Shown in pieces: positions 16,220 through 24,446 of a stretch of DNA of 64,000 bases (the stretch's first letter is position 1; each line of letters opens with the position of its first letter). The notes beneath the pieces were generated by a model that was given only the letters and a program-made list of their open reading frames with translations, was not told where the DNA came from and searched no databases. The position numbers and the translations under genes are program-made. The stretch is from Shimia_B sp038525525 (GTDB taxonomy: Bacteria; Pseudomonadota; Alphaproteobacteria; Rhodobacterales; Rhodobacteraceae), in the NCBI GenBank assembly GCA_038525525.1, contig JBCBHO010000005.1, positions 1-64,000 on the forward strand. Reading direction: 5' to 3'.

Positions 16220-16230
16220 GCGCGCGTTAA
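16216..16230. promoter_or_regulatory. Perfect CtrA-type box TTAA-N7-TTAACC
   Basis: TTAA-GCGCGCG-TTAA followed by CC matches the extended CtrA consensus TTAA-N7-TTAAC. It overlaps the stop of the methyltransferase gene and lies 25 bp before the ATG of the small gene at 16255. That placement suggests separate, CtrA-controlled transcription of the small gene. Confidence 0.6.
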
Positions 16231-16254
16231 CCAAGCATCCTCTAGCTTTGTCCC

Positions 16255-16488
16255 ATGGCAGAGCGCGGACATCCACTGAGATTCAATCGAGCCTTTCTCG
16301 ATGCGATGTTTTCCAGCCGCACGGCATTGACCGGTGGCGTGGTCAAGCGCGACGTGCTGGACGTCGCACGAGAAATCGGGGAACAGGGCCTCAGGGACGA
16401 GGTCCGGCGCCGCGGGTTTCAATTGATCCGGACGCAAAATCAGTATGTCGTCGTTTGCAATGACGCGAAGATTTCTCGACTGGTCTGA
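16255..16488 (+). CDS. Small conserved-looking protein of unknown function (77 aa)
   Basis: The 77-residue protein starts MAERGHPLRFNRAFLDAMFSS and contains GGVVKRDVLDVAREIGEQGLRDEVRRRGFQLIRTQNQYVVVCND. It is soluble, with a charged helical centre and a final beta-like strand; I recognise no catalytic motif. It lies between a perfect CtrA box and a strong terminator hairpin. That gives it a complete transcription unit and makes it likely to be a real gene. A role in CtrA-controlled physiology is inference only. Confidence 0.65.
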   Translation: MAERGHPLRFNRAFLDAMFSSRTALTGGVVKRDVLDVAREIGEQGLRDEVRRRGFQLIRTQNQYVVVCNDAKISRLV

Positions 16489-16492
16489 ACAG

Positions 16493-16510
16493 CAATTTCT
16501 TCGGAAATTG
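16493..16510 (+). terminator. UUCG-tetraloop terminator for the plus-strand unit
   Basis: CAATTTC-TTCG-GAAATTG forms a 7-bp stem closed by a cUUCGg tetraloop on the plus strand, 4 nt after the stop of the 77-aa gene. It is paired with a second, oppositely oriented hairpin at 16516-16543. Confidence 0.75.
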
Positions 16511-16515
16511 CGGAC

Positions 16516-16543
16516 AGCAGAATTTTCCGAAGAAAATTCTGCT
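16516..16543 (-). terminator. UUCG-tetraloop terminator for aglK (minus strand)
   Basis: A perfect 12-bp stem (AGCAGAATTTTC with GAAAATTCTGCT) encloses CGAA on plus, which is UUCG on the minus strand. It starts at the last base of the aglK stop codon. On the minus transcript it is a cUUCGg hairpin, the mirror of the neighbouring plus-strand hairpin, so the agl operon probably ends here. Confidence 0.8.
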
Positions 16544-17640
16544 CACCGGTAGAGAAGCGAAATGCCGTTCGAGAAAAGGTGAATCTTTTCCTTCGCCGCC
16601 GTGAGCTTGGGCTGCGTGCCGCGCAGGTCGCGGTGAATGCCCGGCAGCTTGCCGATGACGGGCGACGAGGCGCCCTCGTCCTTGACGAAGTAAAGCAGCG
16701 TCACCTCGCCCAAGGCTTCCGTGATCTCCACCTCCCCGGAATAGGCGTAATCGGCACCGTCGGTCTGCATCATGTCTTCGGGACGGATGCCGACATTCAC
16801 CTGAAGGCCCTTGTCGGATGCCTTCGTCGGGATCGCCGCTTCGATGACGCCGCCGCCTCGGGAGACGCGCACCTTTGTCACTTCGCCCGTCTCCACCACC
16901 TCGCCAGGCAACAGGTTCATTTGCGGCGATCCAATGAACTGCGCCACGAATTCGTTTTCCGGTGTCTCATAGAGCTCGAGCGGCGAGCCCACCTGCGCGA
17001 TGCCCTTGTTGGCCAGAACCACGATGCGCGAAGCCAGCGTCATGGCCTCCACCTGGTCATGGGTGACGTAGATCATGGTGCTATCCGGCATCTGCTCCTT
17101 GAGCTGCGCGATCTCGATCCGCGTGGCCACCCGCAAGGCAGCGTCGAGGTTCGAGAGCGGCTCGTCGAAGAGATAGACCTTCGGGTCGCGCACGATGGAG
17201 CGGCCAATGGCCACCCTCTGGCGTTGACCGCCGGAGAGCGCCTTCGGCAGGCGGTCGAGATATTCGGTGAGCTGCAGCTTCTCGGCGGCGTAGTTGATCG
17301 CCTTGTCGATCTCCGCCGGGCTCTTCTTGGCGAGCTTGAGGGCAAAGGCCATGTTATCGCGCACCGTCATGTGCGGGTAGAGCGCATAGGACTGGAACAC
17401 CATCGCGATGCCACGCTCGGAGGGCGGCACGTCGTTGACGACCTGCCCGTCGATCTTGAGCTCTCCGCCGGTGATCTTCTCAAGCCCGGCAATCATCCGC
17501 AGAAGCGTCGACTTTCCGCAGCCGGAGGGGCCGACGAATACGATGAGCTCCCCCTTCTTGATATCGAGGTCGATGTTCTTGAGCACGTTGACCGTGCCCC
17601 CGTAGGTCTTCTCAACGTCTGTGAGCAGAAGTTCGGCCAT
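16543..17640 (-). CDS. aglK: AglK/UgpC-type sugar ABC transporter ATP-binding protein
   Basis: The 365-residue protein is a CUT1 ATPase (MalK/UgpC type). It has Walker A GPSGCGKST, Q-loop VFQSYALYPHMTVRDNM, signature LSGGQRQR and Walker B VYLFDEPLSNLDAALR. A C-terminal OB/TOBE regulatory domain follows from about residue 240 (GIRPEDMM). It energises the AglF/AglG permease. A strong GGGAGAGGGAAG site precedes the ATG. It is the last gene of aglEFGAK, 15 bp after aglA. Confidence 0.95.
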   Translation of the reverse strand: MAELLLTDVEKTYGGTVNVLKNIDLDIKKGELIVFVGPSGCGKSTLLRMIAGLEKITGGELKIDGQVVNDVPPSERGIAMVFQSYALYPHMTVRDNMAFALKLAKKSPAEIDKAINYAAEKLQLTEYLDRLPKALSGGQRQRVAIGRSIVRDPKVYLFDEPLSNLDAALRVATRIEIAQLKEQMPDSTMIYVTHDQVEAMTLASRIVVLANKGIAQVGSPLELYETPENEFVAQFIGSPQMNLLPGEVVETGEVTKVRVSRGGGVIEAAIPTKASDKGLQVNVGIRPEDMMQTDGADYAYSGEVEITEALGEVTLLYFVKDEGASSPVIGKLPGIHRDLRGTQPKLTAAKEKIHLFSNGISLLYR

Positions 17641-17655
17641 GTCTTCCCTCTCCCT

Positions 17656-19317
17656 TTATTTGCGTTTTTTGTTCAGTGCGATCGTGGCCTGCCAAGGCCC
17701 GAGGTGAAGCCGGAAGTCCGGCCCTGGTGCAATGGAGCCAAGCTCCGATCCGATGGTCATCCAGTCGCCGTCCGGCACATCCACCGACGCGGGCTCGTCG
17801 CACATGTTGAACGCGCAGAAGAGCTCTTCGGTCGGGTGCGAGCGTGTGAAGCGGAGGACCGTGCCATGCGCCTCGAGCTCGGATTGCTCTCCCTGCCTGA
17901 GCGCGGGATGCGCGCGCCGGAAGCTCAGTGCGCGGCGATAATGATGGATGAGCGCCGCGGGATCTTCCTCCTGCGCCGTCACGGCGTGGCTCAGATGCTC
18001 ACCAGGAACCGGAAGCCACGGCAGCGCGTCCGTGAAGCCGCCATTGGTGCTCTTTCGGTCCCAGACCATGGGCGTCCGGCAGCCGTCCCGGCCCTTGAAC
18101 TCCGGCCAGAACTCGATGCCGTAGGGATCCTGCAGCGCCTCGAACGGGACGTCCGCCTCCGGCAGGCCGAGCTCTTCTCCCTGGTAGAGACACAGCGATC
18201 CGCGAAGGCAGGTCATCAGCGTATGGAAGAGCCGCTGCGCATTGGGCCCGAGGTTCCAGCGGGTGGCGTGGCGCACGACGTCATGGTTGGAAAACGCCCA
18301 GCAGGCCCAGCCTTCAGGCGCTGCCGCATCGAAATGCTTGAAGACGTCCGCGACGAACTGTGCCGTGGGGCGGTCACCAGACAAAAGCTCGAACGCGTAG
18401 CACATGTGCATGCGCTTTTCGCCTTTTGTGTACTCCCCGAGGATCTCCAGGCCCTTCTGGGCATCGCCAACCTCGCCCACGCATGTCGTGCCGGGAAACT
18501 CATCGAGAAGCGCACGGAAGCGCTCGAGGAACGTGATGTTTTCCGGTTGCGTCTTTGAATAGAGGTGAAGCTGGTGATTGTAGGGGTTCACCGACGGAGC
18601 GATCGTCGCGTTTCTGAGCTCGGGCGGGCAGGGCGGATTGTCCCGCAGGTCCTTGTCCGCGAAGTAGAAGTTGACGGTGTCCAGCCGGAAGCCATCGACA
18701 CCCCGGTTGAGCCAGAAGCGCGTGACGTCGAGCAGCGCGTTTTGAACATCCGGATTGTGGAAGTTCAAATCTGGCTGCGAGACGAGGAAGTTGTGCAGGT
18801 AGTACTGCTCACGGCGGGCGTCCCACTGCCAGCCGGAGCCGCCGAAGATGGAAAGCCAGTTGTTCGGCGGCGTGCCATCGGGCTTTGGATCGGCCCAGAC
18901 ATACCAATCGGCACGCGGATTATCGCGGGAGGCACGGCTTTCGACAAACCACGGATGGACGTCGGAAGTGTGCGACAGAACAAGGTCGATCATCACCTTG
19001 ATGCCCCATTGATGGGCCGTGTCCACGAGGATGTCGAAATCGGCGATTGTCCCGAACATGGGATCGACGTCGCAATAGTCGCTGACGTCGTACCCGAAAT
19101 CCTTCATCGGCGACTTGAAGAAGGGACTGATCCAGATCGCGTCGACGCCAAGCGAGGCGATGTAGGGGAGCCTCTGCACGATGCCGAGCAGGTCTCCCAC
19201 GCCGTCACCGTTCGAGTCCTGATACGACCTCGGATAGATCTGGTAGATCGCTGCGCCGCGCCACCAATCCGGGTCGGTCACGACCCGCCCCGCCATCTCT
19301 TTGGCCTGCTGGTTCAT
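17656..19317 (-). CDS. aglA: Alpha-glucosidase, GH13 (cytoplasmic)
   Basis: The 553-residue protein has GH13 conserved regions DLVLSHTSDVHPWF, DGFRLDTVN (nucleophile D213), a GEVGD acid/base segment near residue 280 and FSNHDVVRH. The start resembles oligo-1,6/alpha-glucosidases (WWRGAAIYQIYPRSYQDSNGDGVGDL). No signal peptide is seen, so it acts on imported alpha-glucosides such as sucrose, trehalose, maltose or glucosylglycerol; the substrate is not decided by sequence. It lies between aglG and aglK as in the Sinorhizobium agl operon. A close paralogue is encoded at 47889-49484. Confidence 0.93.
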   Translation of the reverse strand: MNQQAKEMAGRVVTDPDWWRGAAIYQIYPRSYQDSNGDGVGDLLGIVQRLPYIASLGVDAIWISPFFKSPMKDFGYDVSDYCDVDPMFGTIADFDILVDTAHQWGIKVMIDLVLSHTSDVHPWFVESRASRDNPRADWYVWADPKPDGTPPNNWLSIFGGSGWQWDARREQYYLHNFLVSQPDLNFHNPDVQNALLDVTRFWLNRGVDGFRLDTVNFYFADKDLRDNPPCPPELRNATIAPSVNPYNHQLHLYSKTQPENITFLERFRALLDEFPGTTCVGEVGDAQKGLEILGEYTKGEKRMHMCYAFELLSGDRPTAQFVADVFKHFDAAAPEGWACWAFSNHDVVRHATRWNLGPNAQRLFHTLMTCLRGSLCLYQGEELGLPEADVPFEALQDPYGIEFWPEFKGRDGCRTPMVWDRKSTNGGFTDALPWLPVPGEHLSHAVTAQEEDPAALIHHYRRALSFRRAHPALRQGEQSELEAHGTVLRFTRSHPTEELFCAFNMCDEPASVDVPDGDWMTIGSELGSIAPGPDFRLHLGPWQATIALNKKRK

Positions 19318-19380
19318 TCTTTAGTCCGTTGTCTTGCGCGCATTGTTGGAATGCCCCGGGCCTTGAGCTCGGGGAGAAGC

Positions 19381-20613
19381 TTACTTGACCGAGCCCGCCA
19401 GAAGGCCGCGCACGAGATACCGCTGCAGCGCGAAGAACACGACCAGCGGCACAGCGATGGAGACGAAGGCCGCCGTGGCGAGGATTTCCCAGTTACCGCC
19501 CCGCGTGCCCAGAAGCTCCACGATCGCGTTCGTCATCACCGTGGTCTGCCCGGTCGAGTCGATCAGGAAGACGCGCGCCACGAGGAGGTCATTCCACGTC
19601 CAAAGGAACTGGAAGATCGCGAACGAGGCCAGCGCGGGGAAGGACAGCGGTAGGATGATCCGCATGAAGATCTGGTAATCCGTCGCACCATCGACGCGGG
19701 CATTCTCGATGATGTCCCGCGGCAGGCCAGCCATGTAGTTGCGCAAGAGATAGATCGCGAGCGGCAGGCCGAAGCCCATGTGCGCGAGCCAGACGCCAAC
19801 GTAGCCTTTCCCGATCCCGATCCAGTTGTGGAACTGAAGAAGCGGGATCAGCGCGAGCTGCAGGGGCACGACGAGGAGGCCCACGACGACGGCCACGAGC
19901 AAGGCACGGCCCGGGAATTCCATCCAGGCGAGCGCGTAAGCTGCGAAGGCCGCCACGAGGATCGGAATGATTGTCGCCGGGATCGTTACGGTGAGCGTGT
20001 TGAAGAAGGCCGGCGCCATGCTTTCGTTCGAACCCTCGAAAAGCATGTAATTGTAGTTCTCGAAGGTGAATTCCGGCGGGCTCGAGGCCGTGGTGAAGAC
20101 ACGCGGAAGACGCTCGCCTTCGAAACTGACCGTGTTGGTGAGGCGGAACGCGCCGTCTTCCTCGACCGTCAGCATCTCACCGCCGCGCAGTTCGGCGGTT
20201 TCGCCGGGTGCGAAATCCTCCGGTGCGCGGGAGGACCAGCCCCAGGCCGTCACGACCGTATCCGTGTTTTCGAAGAGCTGGCCTTCGATGACGAAGAGGT
20301 CGCCTTCCGGCGTTTCCGCGCCTTCGAGGCGGATCGCGGGGTTCTGCGCTTCTTGCGTGGACAGTGCCGACCACCAGCCCGAGCTCGTGATCTGATCTGC
20401 CGTCCGGAACGAGCTCACGAAGAGGCCGACCGTCGGGAAGAGCCACAGGAAGACGAGGAAGAGCACGGCGAGATTGGTGACCAATCCGAGCGAACTCTTC
20501 TCCCCGGCGATCCCGTCATCGGACGCCTTGCCGGTGTAGAGACCCTTGATGACCTGCTGAGCAGAGGTGACAAAGCCGCCCCGGTTGGGGCCTTGATCGT
20601 CGATAGCAGCCAT
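19381..20613 (-). CDS. aglG: AglG, alpha-glucoside ABC transporter permease with long periplasmic insert
   Basis: The 410-residue MalG-type permease has a first membrane segment near residues 45-69 and a C-terminal permease core ending RYLVRGLLAGSVK. The EAA-type loop is seen as NARVDGATDYQIFMRIILPLSFPA. Between the first two membrane segments there is a loop of about 125 residues (about 72-198), longer than in MalG. It is acidic and beta-rich and presumably periplasmic. The ATG shares a base with the aglF stop (TGATG). Confidence 0.92.
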   Translation of the reverse strand: MAAIDDQGPNRGGFVTSAQQVIKGLYTGKASDDGIAGEKSSLGLVTNLAVLFLVFLWLFPTVGLFVSSFRTADQITSSGWWSALSTQEAQNPAIRLEGAETPEGDLFVIEGQLFENTDTVVTAWGWSSRAPEDFAPGETAELRGGEMLTVEEDGAFRLTNTVSFEGERLPRVFTTASSPPEFTFENYNYMLFEGSNESMAPAFFNTLTVTIPATIIPILVAAFAAYALAWMEFPGRALLVAVVVGLLVVPLQLALIPLLQFHNWIGIGKGYVGVWLAHMGFGLPLAIYLLRNYMAGLPRDIIENARVDGATDYQIFMRIILPLSFPALASFAIFQFLWTWNDLLVARVFLIDSTGQTTVMTNAIVELLGTRGGNWEILATAAFVSIAVPLVVFFALQRYLVRGLLAGSVK

Positions 20614-21614
20614 CAGCGTGTCTCCTTGCGAACTTGGATGATGTTCCAGACAAGGATCGGGGTGACCATGAGCATGATGACCATGGCAGAGGCCGATCCC
20701 ACGCCCCAGTCATTGGCGCGGAAGAGCTTGTCGAACATGTAGTTGGCGAGAACCTGTGTTTCCCATTGCCCGTTGGTCATGGCGAACACGATGTCGAAGA
20801 CCTTGAGCGTGGCGATGGTGATCGTGGTCCAGACGACGACGATCGTGGGCATGATCTGCGGCACCTTGATCCTGAAGAAGATCGAGAAGGGCCCTGCCCC
20901 GTCCACGATCGCGGCCTCGACCGTTTCTTCCGGGATGCCGCGAAGGGCAGCCGACAAGATGACCATCGCAAATCCCGTCTGGATCCAGATCAGGATGATC
21001 ATGAGGAAGAAGTTGTTCCAGAACGGCATGGTGATCCAGGTGATCGGTTCACCGCCACCCATGGCCATGTAGATGGCGTTGAGCACGCCGATCTGATCGG
21101 TCCCCTCGGGCCGCGCCTCGTAGACGAGCTTCCAGATCACCGAGGCACCGACGAAAGAGATCGCCATGGGCATGAAGATCAGCGACTTCGCGATGTTGCC
21201 CCATGCCAGGCGGTCGGTGAGCTGCGCGACGGCGAGACCGAAGGCCGTCGATGCGGCGGGCACAACGAGGAGCCAGAGGAAGTTGTTGCGGACGGCTTCC
21301 CAGAACTTTGGCTCGTTGGCCATCTGCTGGTAGTTCTGAAGGCCGACAAACGCGTTGCCCGCGTCACGGTCGAGCACAGAGAGCCGGATCGTTTCGAAGA
21401 CCGGATAGGCGAGATAGAGACCAAGCGCCGCGAAGGCGGGAAAAAGAAAAAGCCAGGGCCGGATCATGTTGGCGCGGTTGATGTTGCGCCCCGCATTGGG
21501 ACCCTTGGCGGGAAAGAGCACTTTGTCGAGCACCCAGTTCGAGCCGTAAAAATACAGCCCGCAGGCGGCCACTGCGAAGATAATCGTGAATAAGCCGAGC
21601 AGTGCTGGATGCAT
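20613..21614 (-). CDS. aglF: AglF, alpha-glucoside ABC transporter permease
   Basis: The 333-residue MalF-type permease has several hydrophobic segments, from LGLFTIIFAVAACGLYFYG and PWLFLFPAFAALGLYLAYPVF onward. The EAA loop is AAIVDGAGPFSIFFRIKVPQIMPTI. It forms the membrane channel with AglG. About 150 bp separate it from aglE upstream, a common gap after a highly expressed binding-protein gene. It overlaps aglG by one base. Confidence 0.93.
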   Translation of the reverse strand: MHPALLGLFTIIFAVAACGLYFYGSNWVLDKVLFPAKGPNAGRNINRANMIRPWLFLFPAFAALGLYLAYPVFETIRLSVLDRDAGNAFVGLQNYQQMANEPKFWEAVRNNFLWLLVVPAASTAFGLAVAQLTDRLAWGNIAKSLIFMPMAISFVGASVIWKLVYEARPEGTDQIGVLNAIYMAMGGGEPITWITMPFWNNFFLMIILIWIQTGFAMVILSAALRGIPEETVEAAIVDGAGPFSIFFRIKVPQIMPTIVVVWTTITIATLKVFDIVFAMTNGQWETQVLANYMFDKLFRANDWGVGSASAMVIMLMVTPILVWNIIQVRKETR

Positions 21615-21766
21615 GGTGCCCTCCCTTGGCTATGGTGTGAGCGGCCCTTCATTCGGACGAGGGCCGTCTCTGAACTCAATGGGCCGGACATCGTATCGGT
21701 TCCGGCATGGTGGAGGATGGCTCCACCCATTGGTGTGAGGCGAGGCCGGGCCTCGCCTCACGAGCT

Positions 21767-23125
21767 TTACTTGATGGCGTCCCAAGAGTCTTGGATTTCC
21801 GCCGTCACCTCTTCTGCGGAGGCGCCGCCGGCATAATCCACCATGCCCGTCCAGAACGTGCCCGCGCCGATGGCGCCCGGCATCAGGTCGGAGCCGTCGA
21901 AGCGGAACGTGGTCGCATCCAGAAGGATCTGGCCAAGACCGCGCTGGGTCTCGTTCAGGTAGGCCTCGATGTTCACGCCGTTATGCGGGGTGAGGAAGCC
22001 TGTCTGAGCCATCATCACCTCGTGGGCGAGCGGCAGCTTCAGGAACTCCATGAGCTCGTTGGTCGCATCAGAGGGATCGGTGATCGCCATGAGCGTACCA
22101 CCACCGAGGACCGGATTGCCGAGATCTTCGCTTTCGTAGGACGGGAAGTAGAAGAAGTTCGTGTCCACACCGAACTCGGTGCCATCCGGGAAGAAGGCCG
22201 GCACGAAGGACGCCTGCTTGTGCATGTAGCACTGCGGCGGCGATGCGAAGAGGCCCTGCGGGCTATCGCGGAAGTCGGTCGTCGCGACCGCGTCCGCCCC
22301 GCCGGACACCTTGGCGTCGTCACGGGCGAAGTAGCCGAACTCTTCGATGGCGTTGATGACGCGCGGATCGTTGAAGGGGATCTCGTTCGCAACCCACTGG
22401 TCATAGACCGCGGGCTCCACGGTGCGGAGCATCATGTCCTCGACCCAGTCCGTTGCCGGCCAACCGGTGGCCGCGCCGGATCCCAGACCGATGCACCACG
22501 GCGTCTCGCCGTCGGCGACGATCTGCTCGGTCAGCTCCTTCAGACCCTCGAGGGTCGTCGGCACTTCGTAGCCTGCATCCTCGAAGTTCTCCGGGGAGTA
22601 CCAGACGAGCGACTTCACGTTCACGTTGTAGAAGAAGCCGTACATCTGGTCGTCGCCGTTCTCGTCGGCGTAGGTGCCCAGATCGACCCAGCTCTCACCC
22701 GCGGCGTAGTTCTCACCAACCCAATCGGCAAAATCGCCCGGAAGCGGCGAGAGAAGCCCGTTGCCTGCCATCACGGAGGCAAGGCCCGGCTGCGGGAAAA
22801 CGGCCACGTTGGGGGCGGACCCGGCCTCGGCGTCGATCACGATCTGCTGCTCAAAGCTGTCGGAACCCGTGTAGATCGCCTCCGCGCCGGTGGCGTCCAT
22901 GAAGTAGGCCAGCGCGTTGCGGAAGAAGTCATCCTCGGGGTTCAGCCACGGGCCGGAAATGGTCACCGTCTGACCCGACAGATCGGGCGCGTTTTCGGCC
23001 CAGGCGTTGTAGCTGTCCCAGCTGAAGGGACCCTCGCCCGGTGCAAAGGTCAGGTGGCCGCCAGCGGTGGCCATGCCTGCCGTGAGCGCAAGCGTCGCGG
23101 AACCTGCAAGAAGCAGATGTTTCAT
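21767..23125 (-). CDS. aglE: AglE, alpha-glucoside ABC transporter substrate-binding protein
   Basis: The 452-residue protein has a clear signal peptide (MKHLLLAGSATLALTAGMATAGG). It has the extracellular solute-binding family 1 fold, with AYFMDATGAEAIYTGSDSFEQQI and PWCIGLGSGAATGWPATDWVEDMML. It captures alpha-glucosides in the periplasm for AglFG. A strong GGAGGAA site precedes the ATG. It is the first gene of the agl operon and faces aglR across the regulatory gap. Confidence 0.94.
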   Translation of the reverse strand: MKHLLLAGSATLALTAGMATAGGHLTFAPGEGPFSWDSYNAWAENAPDLSGQTVTISGPWLNPEDDFFRNALAYFMDATGAEAIYTGSDSFEQQIVIDAEAGSAPNVAVFPQPGLASVMAGNGLLSPLPGDFADWVGENYAAGESWVDLGTYADENGDDQMYGFFYNVNVKSLVWYSPENFEDAGYEVPTTLEGLKELTEQIVADGETPWCIGLGSGAATGWPATDWVEDMMLRTVEPAVYDQWVANEIPFNDPRVINAIEEFGYFARDDAKVSGGADAVATTDFRDSPQGLFASPPQCYMHKQASFVPAFFPDGTEFGVDTNFFYFPSYESEDLGNPVLGGGTLMAITDPSDATNELMEFLKLPLAHEVMMAQTGFLTPHNGVNIEAYLNETQRGLGQILLDATTFRFDGSDLMPGAIGAGTFWTGMVDYAGGASAEEVTAEIQDSWDAIK

Positions 23126-23205
23126 TTCTATATTCCTCCCAGTCGCGCCCCCTGTTGGAGCGCTGTTGCGGTCATCCGCACCTCGGCGCGCGTGAGCGTG
23201 TCACG

Positions 23206-23219
23206 CCAAAGCGCTTTGG
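23206..23219. promoter_or_regulatory. AglR-type operator O1 (perfect LacI palindrome)
   Basis: CCAAAGCGCTTTGG is a perfect 14-bp palindrome with the central CG typical of LacI-family operators. It lies 81 bp before the aglE ATG and about 35 bp downstream of a TTGACA element on the minus strand (23252-23257). A repressor here would cover the likely transcription start. Confidence 0.75.
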
Positions 23220-23251
23220 ATGCGCATGACACTCGCGCAGGCTCCGATGGC

Positions 23252-23257
23252 TGTCAA
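23252..23257 (-). promoter_or_regulatory. Possible -35 element of the aglE promoter
   Basis: On the minus strand the hexamer reads TTGACA, upstream of operator O1. No clear -10 hexamer is seen at 17 bp; the sequence is GC-rich there. It is a tentative assignment. Confidence 0.35.
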
Positions 23258-23380
23258 TCAAGTTTGCTGGGGGTTTGGGGAAAGCCCTCTTGGCCGGATT
23301 TTCTTTGCAATTGCAGCAAGATGGTGCAGGCGCAAGCTTTTGACGCCGTGCGCGAATTGGGCATAGGCTCGTCCGGGACT

Positions 23381-23394
23381 TGATAGCGCTTTGG
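23381..23394. promoter_or_regulatory. AglR-type operator O2 (near aglR start)
   Basis: TGATAGCGCTTTGG matches O1 at 11 of 14 positions, with the right half-site identical. It ends 13 bp before the aglR ATG, which suggests autoregulation. Confidence 0.6.
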
Positions 23395-23407
23395 GTGATA
23401 AAGGCTC

Positions 23408-24433
23408 ATGAATCTGAAGGAGTTGGCCGCGCATCTGGGCCTCAGTCAAACCACTGTGAGTCGCGCTTTGAACGGGTATCCGGAGGTTTCGGAGACCACG
23501 CGCCAGCGCGTGTCACATGCCGCAGAGCAGCACAATTACCGCCCCAACACGCGCGCCAAAAGCCTCGCCACCGGGCGCGCCATGGCCGTCGGGCATGTCA
23601 TCCCGACATCCACGCGCCACGAGATGGTCAATCCGATCTTCGGCGACTTCATTTCCGGAGCCGGCGAAACCTACAAGCAGCACGGCTATGACATGCTCCT
23701 GTCGATGGTGGAGGACGGGGATCAGCCGCGTGTCTACCGGGAACTGAAGGCCAAGGGCACCGTGGATGGCCTGATCGTCCATGCCCCGGAGACGAGCGAT
23801 CCGCGGATCGGCCTCCTCAGCGATCTGGAGATCCCCTTCGTTGTCCATGGGCGGGCAAGCGACGAAGCACGCCCCTATGCGTGGCTCGACGTCAACAATA
23901 CATCCGCCTTCGCCCGCGCAACCGAACTCCTCCTCGACCTCGGCCATCGGCGCATCGCTTTATTGAACGGGCTCGAAAGCATGGACTTCGCGCGCCGCCG
24001 CCGGGCAGGTTTCGAACGGGCGCTGTCCGAGGCAGGCCTCGCGCCGGAACCCGCGCTGCTGCGCTCTGCCGAGATGACAGAGACCTATGGCTACAGCTCA
24101 GCAAAGGAGATGCTCGCGATGGATCACCCGCCCACGGCGTTCCTCGTCTCCTCCCTCATCATCGCGCTCGGCGTCAGGCGCGCCGCGGAGGAACAGGGAC
24201 TTGTCCTCGGGCGTGACGTTTCCCTCATCACCCACGATGATGACCTGAGCTATCTGCGCAATGGGGGGGACGTGCCGGTCTTCACCGCGACCCGCTCCTC
24301 GGTCCGCGATGCGGGCCGCCTCTCCGCCCAGATGTTGATTGACCAGATCGGCGCTCCGGCCAGCGCGCTTCCCACGCGCCTCCTCGAGGCGCCGCTGATA
24401 CACGGTCGGTCCACCGGCCCCTGCCCCACCTGA
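23408..24433 (+). CDS. aglR: AglR, LacI-family transcriptional regulator
   Basis: The 341-residue protein has an N-terminal LacI helix-turn-helix (MNLKELAAHLGLSQTTVSRALNGYPEVSETTRQRV, with hinge about residue 50). The rest is a periplasmic-binding-protein-like sugar sensor domain (AVGHVIP, DLGHRRIALLNG, TAFLVSSLIIALGVRRAAEE). It is divergent from aglEFGAK and followed 13 bp later by a beta-glucosidase gene. It probably controls both units through the two AGCGCT palindromes between them. Confidence 0.92.
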   Translation: MNLKELAAHLGLSQTTVSRALNGYPEVSETTRQRVSHAAEQHNYRPNTRAKSLATGRAMAVGHVIPTSTRHEMVNPIFGDFISGAGETYKQHGYDMLLSMVEDGDQPRVYRELKAKGTVDGLIVHAPETSDPRIGLLSDLEIPFVVHGRASDEARPYAWLDVNNTSAFARATELLLDLGHRRIALLNGLESMDFARRRRAGFERALSEAGLAPEPALLRSAEMTETYGYSSAKEMLAMDHPPTAFLVSSLIIALGVRRAAEEQGLVLGRDVSLITHDDDLSYLRNGGDVPVFTATRSSVRDAGRLSAQMLIDQIGAPASALPTRLLEAPLIHGRSTGPCPT

Positions 24434-24446
24434 GGATCTACTGAAA

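Noticed and set aside
16579..18558. 659-codon plus-strand open frame opposite aglK and aglA
   Set aside because: It spans two well-supported genes on the opposite strand and has no motif or ribosome site.
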